Assembly: GCA_028713975.1 (NCBI GenBank)
Contig: JAQTNE010000008.1
Coordinates: 62,001 to 126,000 of the forward strand
Length of the DNA: 64,000 bases
Direction of reading: 5' to 3'
Source: Sulfuricella sp.
GTDB lineage: Bacteria; Pseudomonadota; Gammaproteobacteria; Burkholderiales; Sulfuricellaceae
Both the position numbers and the translations under genes were made by a program. This document shows, one piece after another, positions 38,063 to 46,124 of the stretch. The notes under the pieces were generated by a model, which was not told where the DNA came from, did no database searches, and saw only the letters and a program-made list of their open reading frames with translations. Positions within the stretch are counted from its first letter, which is position 1; every line of letters starts with the position of its first letter.

Positions 38063-38913
38063 GTTTTACTCCTGCTCAAGTTGGTATTCATCAATTCGGC
38101 GATGATTTCCGGCTTCTGGAACGGCAGCGCGTGGTCGGCGCCCTGGATCAGGTGGCAGGCCCAGTCGTTTCTTCCTGCCGCAATCTCCTCGCACAGTTGG
38201 TACATCGCAGGATGGGATCGACTGCCGATGAAGCTGCTGACTCTGGCTTGGGATGCAATCAGGGCGGCACGGTCGAAGTGTTTGGCGGCGTGCGATACGC
38301 ATTCGATGGCGCAGGCCAGTCCTGCCGGACGGTGAGACAGGCGTTGACGCATGACTTCCTCGTTCCTGGAGCCGCGGCTGCGGTTCGGGGCAACGGCATC
38401 GAGGAACAGTTCCAGCCCTTCATCCCGATTCTCCGGATTATGCAGCCGTTTGGCAGCGTGCAGGATCCTTTCGTGCGAAAGGATCGATTCCTCATCATTC
38501 ATTTTGACCAGCAGGGCAGGTTCGAGCAGGTAGGTTTTACCCACCGCTGCCGGGCGGGTGGCCTTGAGCAGCATGGCGATCAGCCCGCCGTAGGAGTAAC
38601 CGCCGAGGTCGAATTGCGCCCAGCCGAGGTGATCCAGCAGAGCGGCAAGGTCAGCCACCACTTCTTCAACCGAGAAGCCGTGTTCGTGGTGGTCGGGGTA
38701 ACGGGTCTTGCCGGTGCCGCGCAGGTCGGGCACGAGGATTTCGTTCCAGCGCGTGAGGTGCGGCAGGATGCCGCCCCAGGTGATTGCGCCGCCTACGCCA
38801 CCGCCATGAAGCAGCAGCAGGCGGCGCGGCGGGGCGTTGTCGCAGCGGTAGAGGCGGTAGTAGACCTCCTGCGTCGGCAGGGCGAGGGTGGCTTTGAGGG
38901 CGGGTTCGATCAC
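38059..38913 (-). CDS. Alpha/beta hydrolase
   Basis: A 284-residue alpha/beta hydrolase with the oxyanion motif HGGG, a nucleophile elbow GYSYGG (Ser107 from the chosen start) and a C-terminal His in GADHALPF. Substrate cannot be inferred. The likely start is GTG at 38913, because the open frame upstream only translates the dispersed repeat at 38929-39009. No strong ribosome-binding site is seen, and a start further inside is possible. Confidence 0.75.
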   Translation of the reverse strand: MIEPALKATLALPTQEVYYRLYRCDNAPPRRLLLLHGGGVGGAITWGGILPHLTRWNEILVPDLRGTGKTRYPDHHEHGFSVEEVVADLAALLDHLGWAQFDLGGYSYGGLIAMLLKATRPAAVGKTYLLEPALLVKMNDEESILSHERILHAAKRLHNPENRDEGLELFLDAVAPNRSRGSRNEEVMRQRLSHRPAGLACAIECVSHAAKHFDRAALIASQARVSSFIGSRSHPAMYQLCEEIAAGRNDWACHLIQGADHALPFQKPEIIAELMNTNLSRSKT

Positions 38914-38928
38914 GTATAAAGTCTTTTC

Positions 38929-39009
38929 ACCGCAGAGGACGCGGAGGACACAGAGGAAAGCAAAGTTCTTTTTCTGTTTTTCCTCAGCGGCCTCCGCGTC
39001 CTCTGCGGT
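38929..39009. repeat. Dispersed CCGCAGAGG inverted repeat, copy C
   Basis: Arms 38929-38959 (ACCGCAGAGGACGCGGAGG...) and 38978-39009 (...CCGCGTCCTCTGCGGT) pair imperfectly. It occupies the gap between the fumarase stop and the hydrolase start, both on the minus strand. Confidence 0.85.
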
Positions 39010-39014
39010 TAATG

Positions 39015-40529
39015 TTATTTGGCCAAAGGTATCTTGCCAATCTTCATGCGCCACTCCGCTGGCCCGGTGTTGTGCACCGAGGTGCCGCTGGCGTCTACCG
39101 CCACAGTCACCGGCATGTCCTGCACCGTGAATTCGTAGATCGCTTCCATGCCCAGATCGGCGAAGGCCAGCACTCTGGATGCCTTGATTGCCTTCGATAC
39201 CAGGTAGGCTGCGCCGCCTACCGCCATCAGGTAAACCGCTTTATGTTGCTTGATGCTTTCGATGGTTGCCGGGCCGCGTTCGGCCTTGCCGATCATACCG
39301 ATCAGCCCGGTTTTATCCAGCATCAGGTCGGTGAATTTGTCCATGCGAGTGGCGGTGGTGGGGCCGGCGGGGCCGACCACTTCGTCGCGCACCGGATCGA
39401 CTGGGCCGACGTAGTAAATGAAGCGCCCGGTGAAATCCACCGGCAAGGGTTCGCCCCGCGCCAGCAGATCGGCGATGCGTTTGTGCGCGGCGTCGCGCCC
39501 GGTGAGCAATTTGCCGGAAAGCAGCAGGGTTTCACCCGGCTTCCAGTTGGCGAGTTCCGCGCGGGTCACGGTGTCGAGGTTGACGCGGCGTGCATCGGCA
39601 GCGGGGTGCCAGTCCACCTTCGGCCATTCGTCGAGGTTGGGCGGCGTCAGCACAGCCGGGCCGCTGCCGTCGAGGGTAAAGTGGATGTGGCGGGTAGCGG
39701 CGCAGTTGGGGATCATCCCCACCGGCAAACCGGCGGCGTGGGTCGGGTACTCCTTGATCTTGATGTCCACCACGGTGGTGAGGCCGCCCAACCCTTGCGC
39801 ACCGATGCCCAGCGCGTTCACTTTTTCATATAGCTCCAGCCGCAGTTCCTCCGCCCGGCTTTGTGGCCCGCGTGCTTGCAGCTCGTGGATGTCGATCGGC
39901 TCCATCAGGGCTTCCTTGGCGAGCAGCATGGCTTTTTCTGCTGTGCCGCCGAGGCCGATGCCCAGTATCCCCGGTGGACACCAGCCCGCGCCCATGGTGG
40001 GGACGGTCTTCAACACCCAATCGACCAGGCTGTCGGACGGATTGAGGATGGTGAACTTGGCCTTGTTTTCCGAACCGCCGCCCTTGGCCGCAAGCGTGAT
40101 TTCGACCTTGTCGCCGGCGACGATCTCGTAATGGATCACCGCCGGGGTGTTGTCGCCGGTATTCTTGCGCGCACCGGCAGGGTCGGCCACAACCGAGGCG
40201 CGCAGCACGTTGTCGGGGTTCAGGTAAGCGCGGCGCACGCCTTCGTTGACCATCTCGGTCACACCCATTTTGGCATCCCATTTCACATCCATGCCAACCT
40301 TGACGAAAGCCGCCACGATACCGGTATCCTGGCAGATCGGGCGGCGGCCTTGCGCGCTCATGCGCGAGTTGGTCAGAATCTGGGCAATGGCGTCCTTGGC
40401 GGCAGGGGATTCCTCGCGCTCGTAAGCTTCGCCCAGCGCCTTGATGTAGTCGAGCGGGTGATAATAGGAAATGTATTGCAGCGCGTCGGCGATGCTGGCG
40501 ATAAAATCTTCTTGGCGGATGGTAGTCAT
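39015..40529 (-). CDS. fumA: Class I fumarate hydratase
   Basis: The iron-sulfur fumarase of the TCA cycle, converting fumarate and malate. The 504-residue product fuses the alpha and beta domains. Cysteines expected to hold the 4Fe-4S cluster lie in RPICQDTG, GAGWCPPG and IPNCAATRH. The ATG at 40529 gives MTTIRQEDFIASIADALQYISYYHP, matching the family; the open frame upstream runs into the divergent MBL gene. It is divergent from the MBL-fold gene. Confidence 0.93.
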   Translation of the reverse strand: MTTIRQEDFIASIADALQYISYYHPLDYIKALGEAYEREESPAAKDAIAQILTNSRMSAQGRRPICQDTGIVAAFVKVGMDVKWDAKMGVTEMVNEGVRRAYLNPDNVLRASVVADPAGARKNTGDNTPAVIHYEIVAGDKVEITLAAKGGGSENKAKFTILNPSDSLVDWVLKTVPTMGAGWCPPGILGIGLGGTAEKAMLLAKEALMEPIDIHELQARGPQSRAEELRLELYEKVNALGIGAQGLGGLTTVVDIKIKEYPTHAAGLPVGMIPNCAATRHIHFTLDGSGPAVLTPPNLDEWPKVDWHPAADARRVNLDTVTRAELANWKPGETLLLSGKLLTGRDAAHKRIADLLARGEPLPVDFTGRFIYYVGPVDPVRDEVVGPAGPTTATRMDKFTDLMLDKTGLIGMIGKAERGPATIESIKQHKAVYLMAVGGAAYLVSKAIKASRVLAFADLGMEAIYEFTVQDMPVTVAVDASGTSVHNTGPAEWRMKIGKIPLAK

Positions 40530-40596
40530 GGTATTTTTGCTCTCCTGAACTGGAATTGTACCGTTAATTGCATGTCCTTTTGGAGCACGAGCAAAC

Positions 40597-41541
40597 ATGA
40601 CTGAAAATCGGCAGGAATACGATGGCGGGATCGTCACCATCGATGCCTATCACATTCGCCCCGGCTTGGCGGCCATCCACCTGCTGGTCGAAAACGGCAG
40701 GGCGGCGATCATCGACACCGGCACGAATCTCTCGGTTCCCGGCGTGCTGGCTGTGCTGCAACAAAAAGGCCTTCACCCGGAAAGTGTCGATTATGTGATC
40801 GTGACCCATGTCCATCTCGACCATGCCGGCGGCGCGGGCGAGATGATGCGGCGGTTTCCCAATGCGATGCTGGTGGCGCACCCTCGTGGAGCGCGCCACA
40901 TGATCGACCCGTCGAAGTTGGTAGCGGGTTCAATGGCGGTATACGGCGAAGAAGGATTCCACCGCACCTATGGCGAAATCGTCCCTGTTCCTGCCGAACG
41001 CGTGATTGAAGCGCCGCATGAATTCACGGTCAAGCTGAATGGACGAAGCCTGTTGTTTCTGGATACCCCCGGCCATGCCCGCCACCATTTCTGCGTTTTT
41101 GACGAGCGCTACGGCGGCATCTTTACCGGTGACACCTTCGGCCTTTCTTATCGCGAATTCGATGTGGACGGGCGCGAATTTATCCTGCCGACCACCACGC
41201 CGGTGCAGTTTGAACCCGAAGCGGCACATGCTTCGATTGATTTGCTTTTGTCCTGCCAACCGCGCGCCGCCTACCTGACCCACTATGGCAGGGTGACTCA
41301 GTTGCGGCGGCTGGCCGATGATCTGCACTATATGCTGGATGATTTTGTGAGGCTCGCCGAAAGCGTTCGCAACCTGGATAAGACACGGCACGCACAACTG
41401 ACAGAAAAATTGGGCAAGTATTTATTGGAGCGCCTTGCGGCTCACGGCTGCCGCCTTGCCCCGGCAGATTCGCTGGCTTTGCTGGCGAACGATATCGAAC
41501 TCAATGCCCAAGGGCTGGAAGTGTGGCTGGACAAGGCGTGA
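40597..41541 (+). CDS. MBL-fold metallohydrolase
   Basis: A 314-residue metallo-beta-lactamase fold protein with THVHLDH (His71, His73, Asp75, His76), LDTPGHARHH and FTGDT, so a dinuclear metal site is expected. The C-terminal 90 residues are helical (LTEKLGKYLLERL). It is a hydrolase of unknown substrate. It marks the left edge of the accessory cassette region. Confidence 0.85.
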   Translation: MTENRQEYDGGIVTIDAYHIRPGLAAIHLLVENGRAAIIDTGTNLSVPGVLAVLQQKGLHPESVDYVIVTHVHLDHAGGAGEMMRRFPNAMLVAHPRGARHMIDPSKLVAGSMAVYGEEGFHRTYGEIVPVPAERVIEAPHEFTVKLNGRSLLFLDTPGHARHHFCVFDERYGGIFTGDTFGLSYREFDVDGREFILPTTTPVQFEPEAAHASIDLLLSCQPRAAYLTHYGRVTQLRRLADDLHYMLDDFVRLAESVRNLDKTRHAQLTEKLGKYLLERLAAHGCRLAPADSLALLANDIELNAQGLEVWLDKA

Positions 41542-41575
41542 AGGTGCAAGTGTAGTTCGGATAACGCTTGTAAAA

Positions 41576-41758
41576 ATGACAAATAAATTGTTTAATCCGA
41601 ATGTGGCAATGCTTCCAGCAAGTGCAGCGAAGCAAGCAAAGCAAGCAAGACGGCTGCACCATTCATTTTTAGGATGCCCTAAAAAACAGGAACAAAATGA
41701 TTTTAAAACATTTTATGAATTTAGTGCAGGTTATACTCATCGAAATGACGGCTTATAA
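41576..41758 (+). CDS. 60-residue ORF in AT-rich cassette-like DNA
   Basis: An ATG-initiated ORF (MTNKLFNPNVAMLPASAAKQ... ending YTHRNDGL) in sequence visibly richer in A/T than the flanking genes. It ends inside the hairpin of a partial attC site, as expected of an integron cassette ORF. No recognised domain; residues 17-28 are Lys/Gln/Arg rich from a GCAAGCAA repeat. It may be a decayed or novel cassette gene. Confidence 0.3.
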   Translation: MTNKLFNPNVAMLPASAAKQAKQARRLHHSFLGCPKKQEQNDFKTFYEFSAGYTHRNDGL

Positions 41759-41791
41759 ACCGTCGTTTAGGATGCACACTTAACGTTAGGC
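41738..41791. other. Partial attC-like recombination site (attC1)
   Basis: The right core GTTAGGC (41785-41791) fits GTTRRRY and lies 4 nt before the GNAT start codon. Upstream is an imperfect hairpin, CATCGAAATGACGG (41738-41751) against CCGTCGTTTAGGATG (41760-41774). The matching left core RYYYAAC is not clear, so this site is less certain than the next two. Confidence 0.4.
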
Positions 41792-41795
41792 TTTT

Positions 41796-42197
41796 ATGTC
41801 AGCGATTGAATACCGCCATAATTTCCCCCTCGCGGCTGCTGATGTAGTTGCGGTTTTTGATGCGTCCGGCATTCGCCGCCCCACCAATAATTTGGTGCGG
41901 ATTGAACGTATGTTTGCCAACGCAAACCTGACTTTCTCCGCTTGGCATGAAGGCAAACTCGTTGGGGTCTGTCGCGCTCTAACCGATTTCAGTTATTGTT
42001 GCTACCTGTCCGACCTCGCGGTAGATAGGGCTTTTCAAAAACACGGCATTGGTCGTGAACTTATTGCCCGCGTTCGCTCCGCTATTGGGGAAGAGGTGGC
42101 GCTTACCCTACTGTCTGCACCTGAAGCAATGGCGTATTACCCCAAGGTCGGCTTCGAGAAAATTGAAAATGGCTTCATCATCAAACGCGCCCGGTAA
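41796..42197 (+). CDS. GNAT-family N-acetyltransferase in an integron cassette
   Basis: A 133-residue GNAT protein. The acetyl-CoA loop is the segment LSDLAVDRAFQKHGIGRELI, followed by APEAMAYYPKVGFEKIENGF, the usual GNAT C-terminal motif. It starts just after an attC-like core and ends 6 nt before a clear attC, the layout of a mobile gene cassette. Such cassettes often carry acetyltransferases of unknown substrate; antibiotic modification is possible but not shown. Confidence 0.8.
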   Translation: MSAIEYRHNFPLAAADVVAVFDASGIRRPTNNLVRIERMFANANLTFSAWHEGKLVGVCRALTDFSYCCYLSDLAVDRAFQKHGIGRELIARVRSAIGEEVALTLLSAPEAMAYYPKVGFEKIENGFIIKRAR

Positions 42198-42203
42198 ATC
42201 CAA

Positions 42204-42266
42204 GCCTAACCCGGCAGTCAAGCGGGACTGCGCAAAAGCGCGCAGCCCCTTACTTTTACGTTGGGC
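42204..42266. other. Integron attC site (attC2)
   Basis: A 63-bp site bounded by GCCTAAC (42204-42210) and GTTGGGC (42260-42266), fitting RYYYAAC and GTTRRRY. The interior pairs as AAG-C-GGG-A-CTGCGC with GCGCAG-CCC-CTT, leaving a C and an A unpaired, which are the extrahelical bases expected for IntI recognition. Confidence 0.75.
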
Positions 42267-42278
42267 CTCTTAAAACCT

Positions 42279-42395
42279 ATGCGCGCTGTCTACCTTGCGA
42301 TTGTTCTTTTTGGTGCCTTGCTCTCTGGCTGCGAGGGAAAACGGGGTCAGACTCGATTATTTGCCGAACGAAAAATGGGGCCATGCGAAAAATAA
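42279..42395 (+). pseudogene. Truncated lipoprotein cassette gene
   Basis: Immediately after attC2, an ATG opens MRAVYLAIVLFGALLSGCEG, a lipoprotein signal peptide with lipobox LSGC. After about 20 codons the frame enters a REPIN-like repeat and stops at 42395. The mature domain is therefore missing; it looks like a cassette gene disrupted by repeat insertion. Confidence 0.5.
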
Positions 42396-42457
42396 ATATA
42401 TCGAGTCTGACCCCATTTTTTAGTGACCCCGTTTTTTTTTATCGAGTCTGACCCCGT
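42343..42457. repeat. REPIN-like GGGGTCAGACTCGA repeats
   Basis: GGGGTCAGACTCGA (42343-42356) is followed by inverted copies TCGAGTCTGACCCC (42401-42414 and 42442-42455), each followed by a T-rich run. The arrangement resembles REP/REPIN elements mobilised by RAYT transposases. It lies inside a cassette. Confidence 0.65.
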
Positions 42458-42506
42458 TTTTTTCAACTTGGCTCCGCTCATTGCGCTGTGCCTTCTGCGC
42501 AATGGC

Positions 42507-42566
42507 AGCTAACAATTCATTCAAGCCGAAACCGCTTCGCGGCTCGGCTTAATTTAGGCGTTATGC
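42507..42566. other. Integron attC site (attC3)
   Basis: A 60-bp site from AGCTAAC (42507-42513) to GTTATGC (42560-42566). The interior AAGCCG-AAA-CCGC / GCGG-CT-CGGCTT forms the typical stem with unpaired bases. The sequence closely resembles attC sites of aadA-type cassettes known from class 1 integrons. Confidence 0.8.
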
Positions 42567-42592
42567 GTCATCATCTCCGAGTGCCGTGACAA

Positions 42593-42757
42593 ATGGTTGA
42601 GCTAATCGAGTTTGAGACAGAGCGCCTTCGTTTGCGTCAGTGGAAGCCCACCGACCGCGTGCCCTTCGCCACGCTCAACGCGGATTCAAGAGTCATGGAG
42701 TTCTTTCCTTCGCCGCTCACACGCATCGATAGTGACGAATCGTGGGGTCGGGTCTAG
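42593..42757 (+). pseudogene. N-terminal fragment of a RimJ/RimL-type acetyltransferase
   Basis: An ATG 26 nt after attC3 opens IEFETERLRLRQWKPTDRVP then LNADSRVMEFFPSPLTR, the standard start of RimJ/RimL-like GNAT proteins, but a TAG stops it after 54 residues. The remaining two thirds of the domain are absent, so it is a broken cassette gene. Confidence 0.7.
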
Positions 42758-42872
42758 CTATGTTGCATGGGAAGTTATGAGGTCTTGTATTAGTGCATCA
42801 TTTCCGGCGGACTGATGCCTTAATTCAAGTTTTCAATGCGTCCGGTTCCGCCGCTAATTTTTTGAAAAAAAC

Positions 42873-43379
42873 ATGACCGCTTTATCCCAACTCTATGCCG
42901 ATATCGACTCGCGCGTGCAAGCCATCCGCGAGAATCGTCCCGACTGGCTATGTGGCATGGGATGCGATAGTTGTTGCCGGCGTCTCTCGGAAGAGCCTCA
43001 ACTGACGGCGGCGGAATGGGGCTTGCTGCGAGAAGGGTTGGCCGCGCTATCGTCTGAACACCTTCAGGAAATCAGCGGGAAAATTGCAGTCTTGGCTGAA
43101 CAGCCGTCGCGCCCCATTACCTGCCCAATGCTGGATCAGGCTACCGGCGCTTGCCCGGTCTATGCGCAACGGCCAGTGGCTTGCCGCACCTATGGGTTTT
43201 ACGTACAGCGAAACCTCGGGCTTTATTGCCCTGACATTGAGTTTCTCGTGGCCAACGGCGCTTTGGCTGACGTGGTATGGGGCAACCACGATGCCATAGA
43301 TTTGCGGCTTGCCGGTTTGGGAGAATCCCGCAAATTAACCGAATGGTTCCAGCGCGGGGAGAGTGGTAAACGGGCATAA
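42873..43379 (+). CDS. YkgJ-family cysteine-cluster protein
   Basis: A 168-residue protein with the CxxxCxxCC cluster CGMGCDSCC (Cys27, 31, 34, 35) and the second signature CPVYAQRPVACRTYGFY. YkgJ-type proteins are annotated as zinc- or iron-chelating; the real ligand and role are not settled. No good ribosome-binding site precedes the ATG; an upstream frame ends as ATGA at the start codon. It is one of three YkgJ-like proteins in this window. Confidence 0.8.
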   Translation: MTALSQLYADIDSRVQAIRENRPDWLCGMGCDSCCRRLSEEPQLTAAEWGLLREGLAALSSEHLQEISGKIAVLAEQPSRPITCPMLDQATGACPVYAQRPVACRTYGFYVQRNLGLYCPDIEFLVANGALADVVWGNHDAIDLRLAGLGESRKLTEWFQRGESGKRA

Positions 43380-43426
43380 AGGGCTGCCCCTTATCCCCGT
43401 TTGTTGGTCAGCAGAGCGGTGCCAGT

Positions 43427-43657
43427 TCAGGTGCTGCCACCTCCATCGTAATGCCCTTGGCTGGAGCGTTCGAGTTCCTGTGCATAAGTATAGTGTTGTC
43501 CGGCGGCTCCCAAGGCAACAACGGCTGGGCTGGGGCGCCCTTCTCGAAGCAACAGTTCCTTGATAACTGCGTTGGCGTCACTGACAGGGGGCACCATAAG
43601 CATTTGCAGCCGTTCGTAGACATCCCGGTCAATGGTGATCTGGATTTGGTCGGTCAT
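43427..43657 (-). CDS. Small uncharacterised protein with a ribbon-helix-helix-like start
   Basis: A 76-residue protein, MTDQIQITIDRDVYERLQML then PPVSDANAVIKELLLREG. The beta-strand plus helix opening resembles antitoxin/RHH DNA-binding proteins, but no toxin gene is adjacent. AGGAG lies 5 nt before the ATG, which supports translation. It may be an orphan antitoxin or a regulator. Confidence 0.55.
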   Translation of the reverse strand: MTDQIQITIDRDVYERLQMLMVPPVSDANAVIKELLLREGRPSPAVVALGAAGQHYTYAQELERSSQGHYDGGGST

Positions 43658-43869
43658 GTTCGTCTCCTGTCGTTGGTTGGAAAACGATTTAAATATAGCT
43701 CAAATATCCGACTATTCAAGTATGGATTGGGCTGTCAAAATGGTGCCTTGAACTGACTCAGGCGCAGCCGGGTGCCCGCCGATCTTTCCCCGAAGTTCTC
43801 TTTGCCTCTCTTGGTGGCTGGAAAGTAAGCCGTTATACTGTGGCAACCCCCAAACGGCACACGCTCAGG

Positions 43870-44595
43870 ATGAATGCAAGAAGTTTTCTGCTCCTCGCTT
43901 TTCTGGTCATATCCCTTGCGTCCTGCGCCTCTTCCAGGCCGTTCAAACCGGAAAGCAAGAAGAGTCCTCCGGCCTCACACGATTTGAAAATCGAGTCGCT
44001 GCTCAAATCCGATCTCAATACGGTAACCGAGATTCATCAGCAGGAGAGTTTTGACCATCTGCGCACGCTGATGGAAAAATTGTACCGGCGCAATCCGCGC
44101 GAATGGAAAAAATCCGGGCAGTCTTCCGTGGAGAGCGCGATTTATCGAGCGTTCGACTCGGGACAAGACTGGCGTTTCCCTGAGCTGAATGGCAAGCGCG
44201 GGGTAGAGTGTTTCAACCTGGCTTTCCAGGAAAATTATCAGGGCGACAGGGTGCTGGCTTTTACCGCGGGCATGGCAACCATGATCATGGCTTCGTACAA
44301 CAACAAGGCCGAGTTCTACGTGCTTGACGATATCGATCCGCAGAAGCTTTATAACAGCGCGCGCAATATCGAGATCGCGGTCTGGAAGCTGAGCAATACA
44401 CGCGACAGTCAGGGAACGCTGTTCCTGCTCAGTAATGAAAATGACGGTGCAAACCGCAATCTGAGTTTCGAGCGCGAATTTGGCAAATTGATCGCGCAGC
44501 AGGACACCATTGCCAGAATCATTGCAGAAAAAACCAATCGCTCCATCGTGCGCGTCATTCAGAGCGTAGCCACCGCAGTTTTCCTTCCGATCTGA
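43870..44595 (+). CDS. Uncharacterised lipoprotein, 241 residues
   Basis: A lipoprotein signal (SFLLLAFLVISLASC, lipobox LASC) is followed by a Pro/Lys-rich linker and a helical domain with KLYRRNPREWKKSG and VLDDIDPQKLYNSARN. I do not know a name for the family. The ATG at 43870 is preferred over a GTG at 43840 because it gives a normal signal peptide. It lies upstream of the nitrate locus, whose regulatory region begins directly after its stop. Confidence 0.65.
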   Translation: MNARSFLLLAFLVISLASCASSRPFKPESKKSPPASHDLKIESLLKSDLNTVTEIHQQESFDHLRTLMEKLYRRNPREWKKSGQSSVESAIYRAFDSGQDWRFPELNGKRGVECFNLAFQENYQGDRVLAFTAGMATMIMASYNNKAEFYVLDDIDPQKLYNSARNIEIAVWKLSNTRDSQGTLFLLSNENDGANRNLSFEREFGKLIAQQDTIARIIAEKTNRSIVRVIQSVATAVFLPI

Positions 44596-44641
44596 TTTTT
44601 CTTCAACGGGGGCTGCGCCGTTTCGGGCGCCGGCCCTCATT

Positions 44642-44660
44642 GCGCACCATTCGGGTGCGC
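44642..44660 (+). promoter_or_regulatory. NtrC-like enhancer palindrome upstream of nrtA
   Basis: GCGCACC-N5-GGTGCGC is a perfect 7-bp inverted repeat containing the NtrC half-sites GCACC / GGTGC with the usual 5-nt spacing. It lies about 90 bp upstream of the sigma-54 -24 element, a normal enhancer distance. Confidence 0.6.
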
Positions 44661-44749
44661 TCCTTCCGCTTTGATTTGACTCCCCGGTTTTGCCGTTTTA
44701 TCCAATATTCATCCAATTAATCATTCTGTTACGCAAAATAATCGCGCAC

Positions 44750-44765
44750 TGGCACGGTGATTGCT
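44750..44765 (+). promoter_or_regulatory. Sigma-54 promoter of nrtABC-nirDB
   Basis: TGGCACGGTGATTGCT matches the -24/-12 consensus TGGCACG-N4-TTGCW exactly. It lies 57 bp before the nrtA start and should need an activator such as NtrC, so expression is probably turned on under nitrogen limitation. Confidence 0.85.
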
Positions 44766-44822
44766 GTTTGTCAGTAAAGATGCTTCAAAAATGGATATTT
44801 GGCTAACTTTAAGGAGAGCGGA

Positions 44823-46109
44823 ATGCAAAAGCCAGTTGAAACCTGTGTGCAAACAGTAGCGGTGCCGGAAAACGAAGGCCGGCGCGATTTCATCAAAAAA
44901 GGTGCCAGCCTGCTCGGCGCCGCGTCCTTGATGGCTCTGGTGCCGCCCGGCGTGCGCCAGGGCGCTTGGGCGGCAGGCTCGGATGCACCGGAGAAAACCG
45001 AGATCAGGGTCGGCTTCATCCCGCTGACCGATTGCGCCTCGGTGGTGATGGCGGCAGTGCAGGGCTTCGACAAGAAATACGGCATCAAGATCATTCCCAC
45101 CAAGGAGGCTTCCTGGGCGGCGGTGCGCGACAAGCTGGTCAATGGCGAGCTGGATGCGGCTCATGTGCTGTACGGACTGATCTATGGCGTACAGGTGGGG
45201 GTCGGTGGTGCGAAAAAAAATATGGCCAATCTCATGACGCTCAGTCGTAACGGCCAGGCGATCACTCTTTCATCCCAGCTCAAGGATAAGGGCGTCACCG
45301 ATGGCGCATCGCTCAGGACGCTGATGACAAAAGAAAAGCGCGAATATACTTTTGCCCAGACATTTCCTACCGGAACCCATGCCATGTGGCTGTATTACTG
45401 GCTGGCGGCCAATGGGATCAATCCGTTCTCCGAAGCCAAGAGCGTGGTGATTCCTCCGCCCCAGATGGTGGCCAACATGCGCGTCGGCAACATGGACGGA
45501 TTTTGCGTCGGCGAGCCGTGGAACGCACGCGCCATCTTCGACAAGATCGGCTTTACCGCCGCCACCAGCCAGGATATCTGGAAGGATCATCCGGAAAAAA
45601 TATTGGGCACCACCGCGGAATGGGTAGCTAAACATCCTAATTCTGCGCGTGCTCTGGTTGCCGCGGTGCTGGAGGCATCAAGGTTTATCGACACCTCAGC
45701 CAACCGCCGCCAGGTGGCGCAGGTGATCGCCGACAAGTCCTATGTCAACACTACCGAGGAGGTCATCGAGGGGCGCTTTCTCGGCCACTACGACAACGGC
45801 CTGGGACGCAAATGGGAAGACCCGAACATGATGAAGTTCCACGAGGATGGCGCGGTAAATTTCCCCTATCTTTCCGACGGCATGTGGTTTCTCACCCAGC
45901 ACAAGCGTTGGGGGCTGCTCAAGGATGAGCCGGATTATCTGGCCGTGGCGAAGAAGGTCAATCAGATCGAGATCTACAAGCAGGCCGCGACGCTTGCCAA
46001 GGTCAACGTACCCAAGGATGCGATGCGGACTTCAAAGTTGATGGACGGCGTGGTGTGGGATGGCAAGAACCCGAAGGCTTATGCCGCCGGATTTAAAATC
46101 AAAGCATAA
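44823..46109 (+). CDS. nrtA: Nitrate ABC transporter substrate-binding protein NrtA
   Basis: A 428-residue periplasmic binding protein of the NrtA/CmpA family. A twin-arginine signal (RRDFIKKGASLLGAASLMAL) indicates export in folded form. The body has IRVGFIPLTDCASVVMAAVQ and VGEPWNARAIFDKIGFT, typical of nitrate/nitrite binding proteins. AAGGAG precedes the ATG by 6 nt. It is the first gene of a five-gene nitrate assimilation operon. Confidence 0.92.
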   Translation: MQKPVETCVQTVAVPENEGRRDFIKKGASLLGAASLMALVPPGVRQGAWAAGSDAPEKTEIRVGFIPLTDCASVVMAAVQGFDKKYGIKIIPTKEASWAAVRDKLVNGELDAAHVLYGLIYGVQVGVGGAKKNMANLMTLSRNGQAITLSSQLKDKGVTDGASLRTLMTKEKREYTFAQTFPTGTHAMWLYYWLAANGINPFSEAKSVVIPPPQMVANMRVGNMDGFCVGEPWNARAIFDKIGFTAATSQDIWKDHPEKILGTTAEWVAKHPNSARALVAAVLEASRFIDTSANRRQVAQVIADKSYVNTTEEVIEGRFLGHYDNGLGRKWEDPNMMKFHEDGAVNFPYLSDGMWFLTQHKRWGLLKDEPDYLAVAKKVNQIEIYKQAATLAKVNVPKDAMRTSKLMDGVVWDGKNPKAYAAGFKIKA

Positions 46110-46124
46110 AACAGGGGTTTCGCC

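Noticed and set aside
38914-39054. N-terminal extension of the alpha/beta hydrolase
   Set aside because: The residues come from translating repeat copy C and the end of fumA in another frame.
41622-41659. GCAAGCAA direct repeats flanked by GTGCAGC / GCTGCAC
   Set aside because: Too short and irregular for a CRISPR or satellite; probably slippage within the small cassette ORF.
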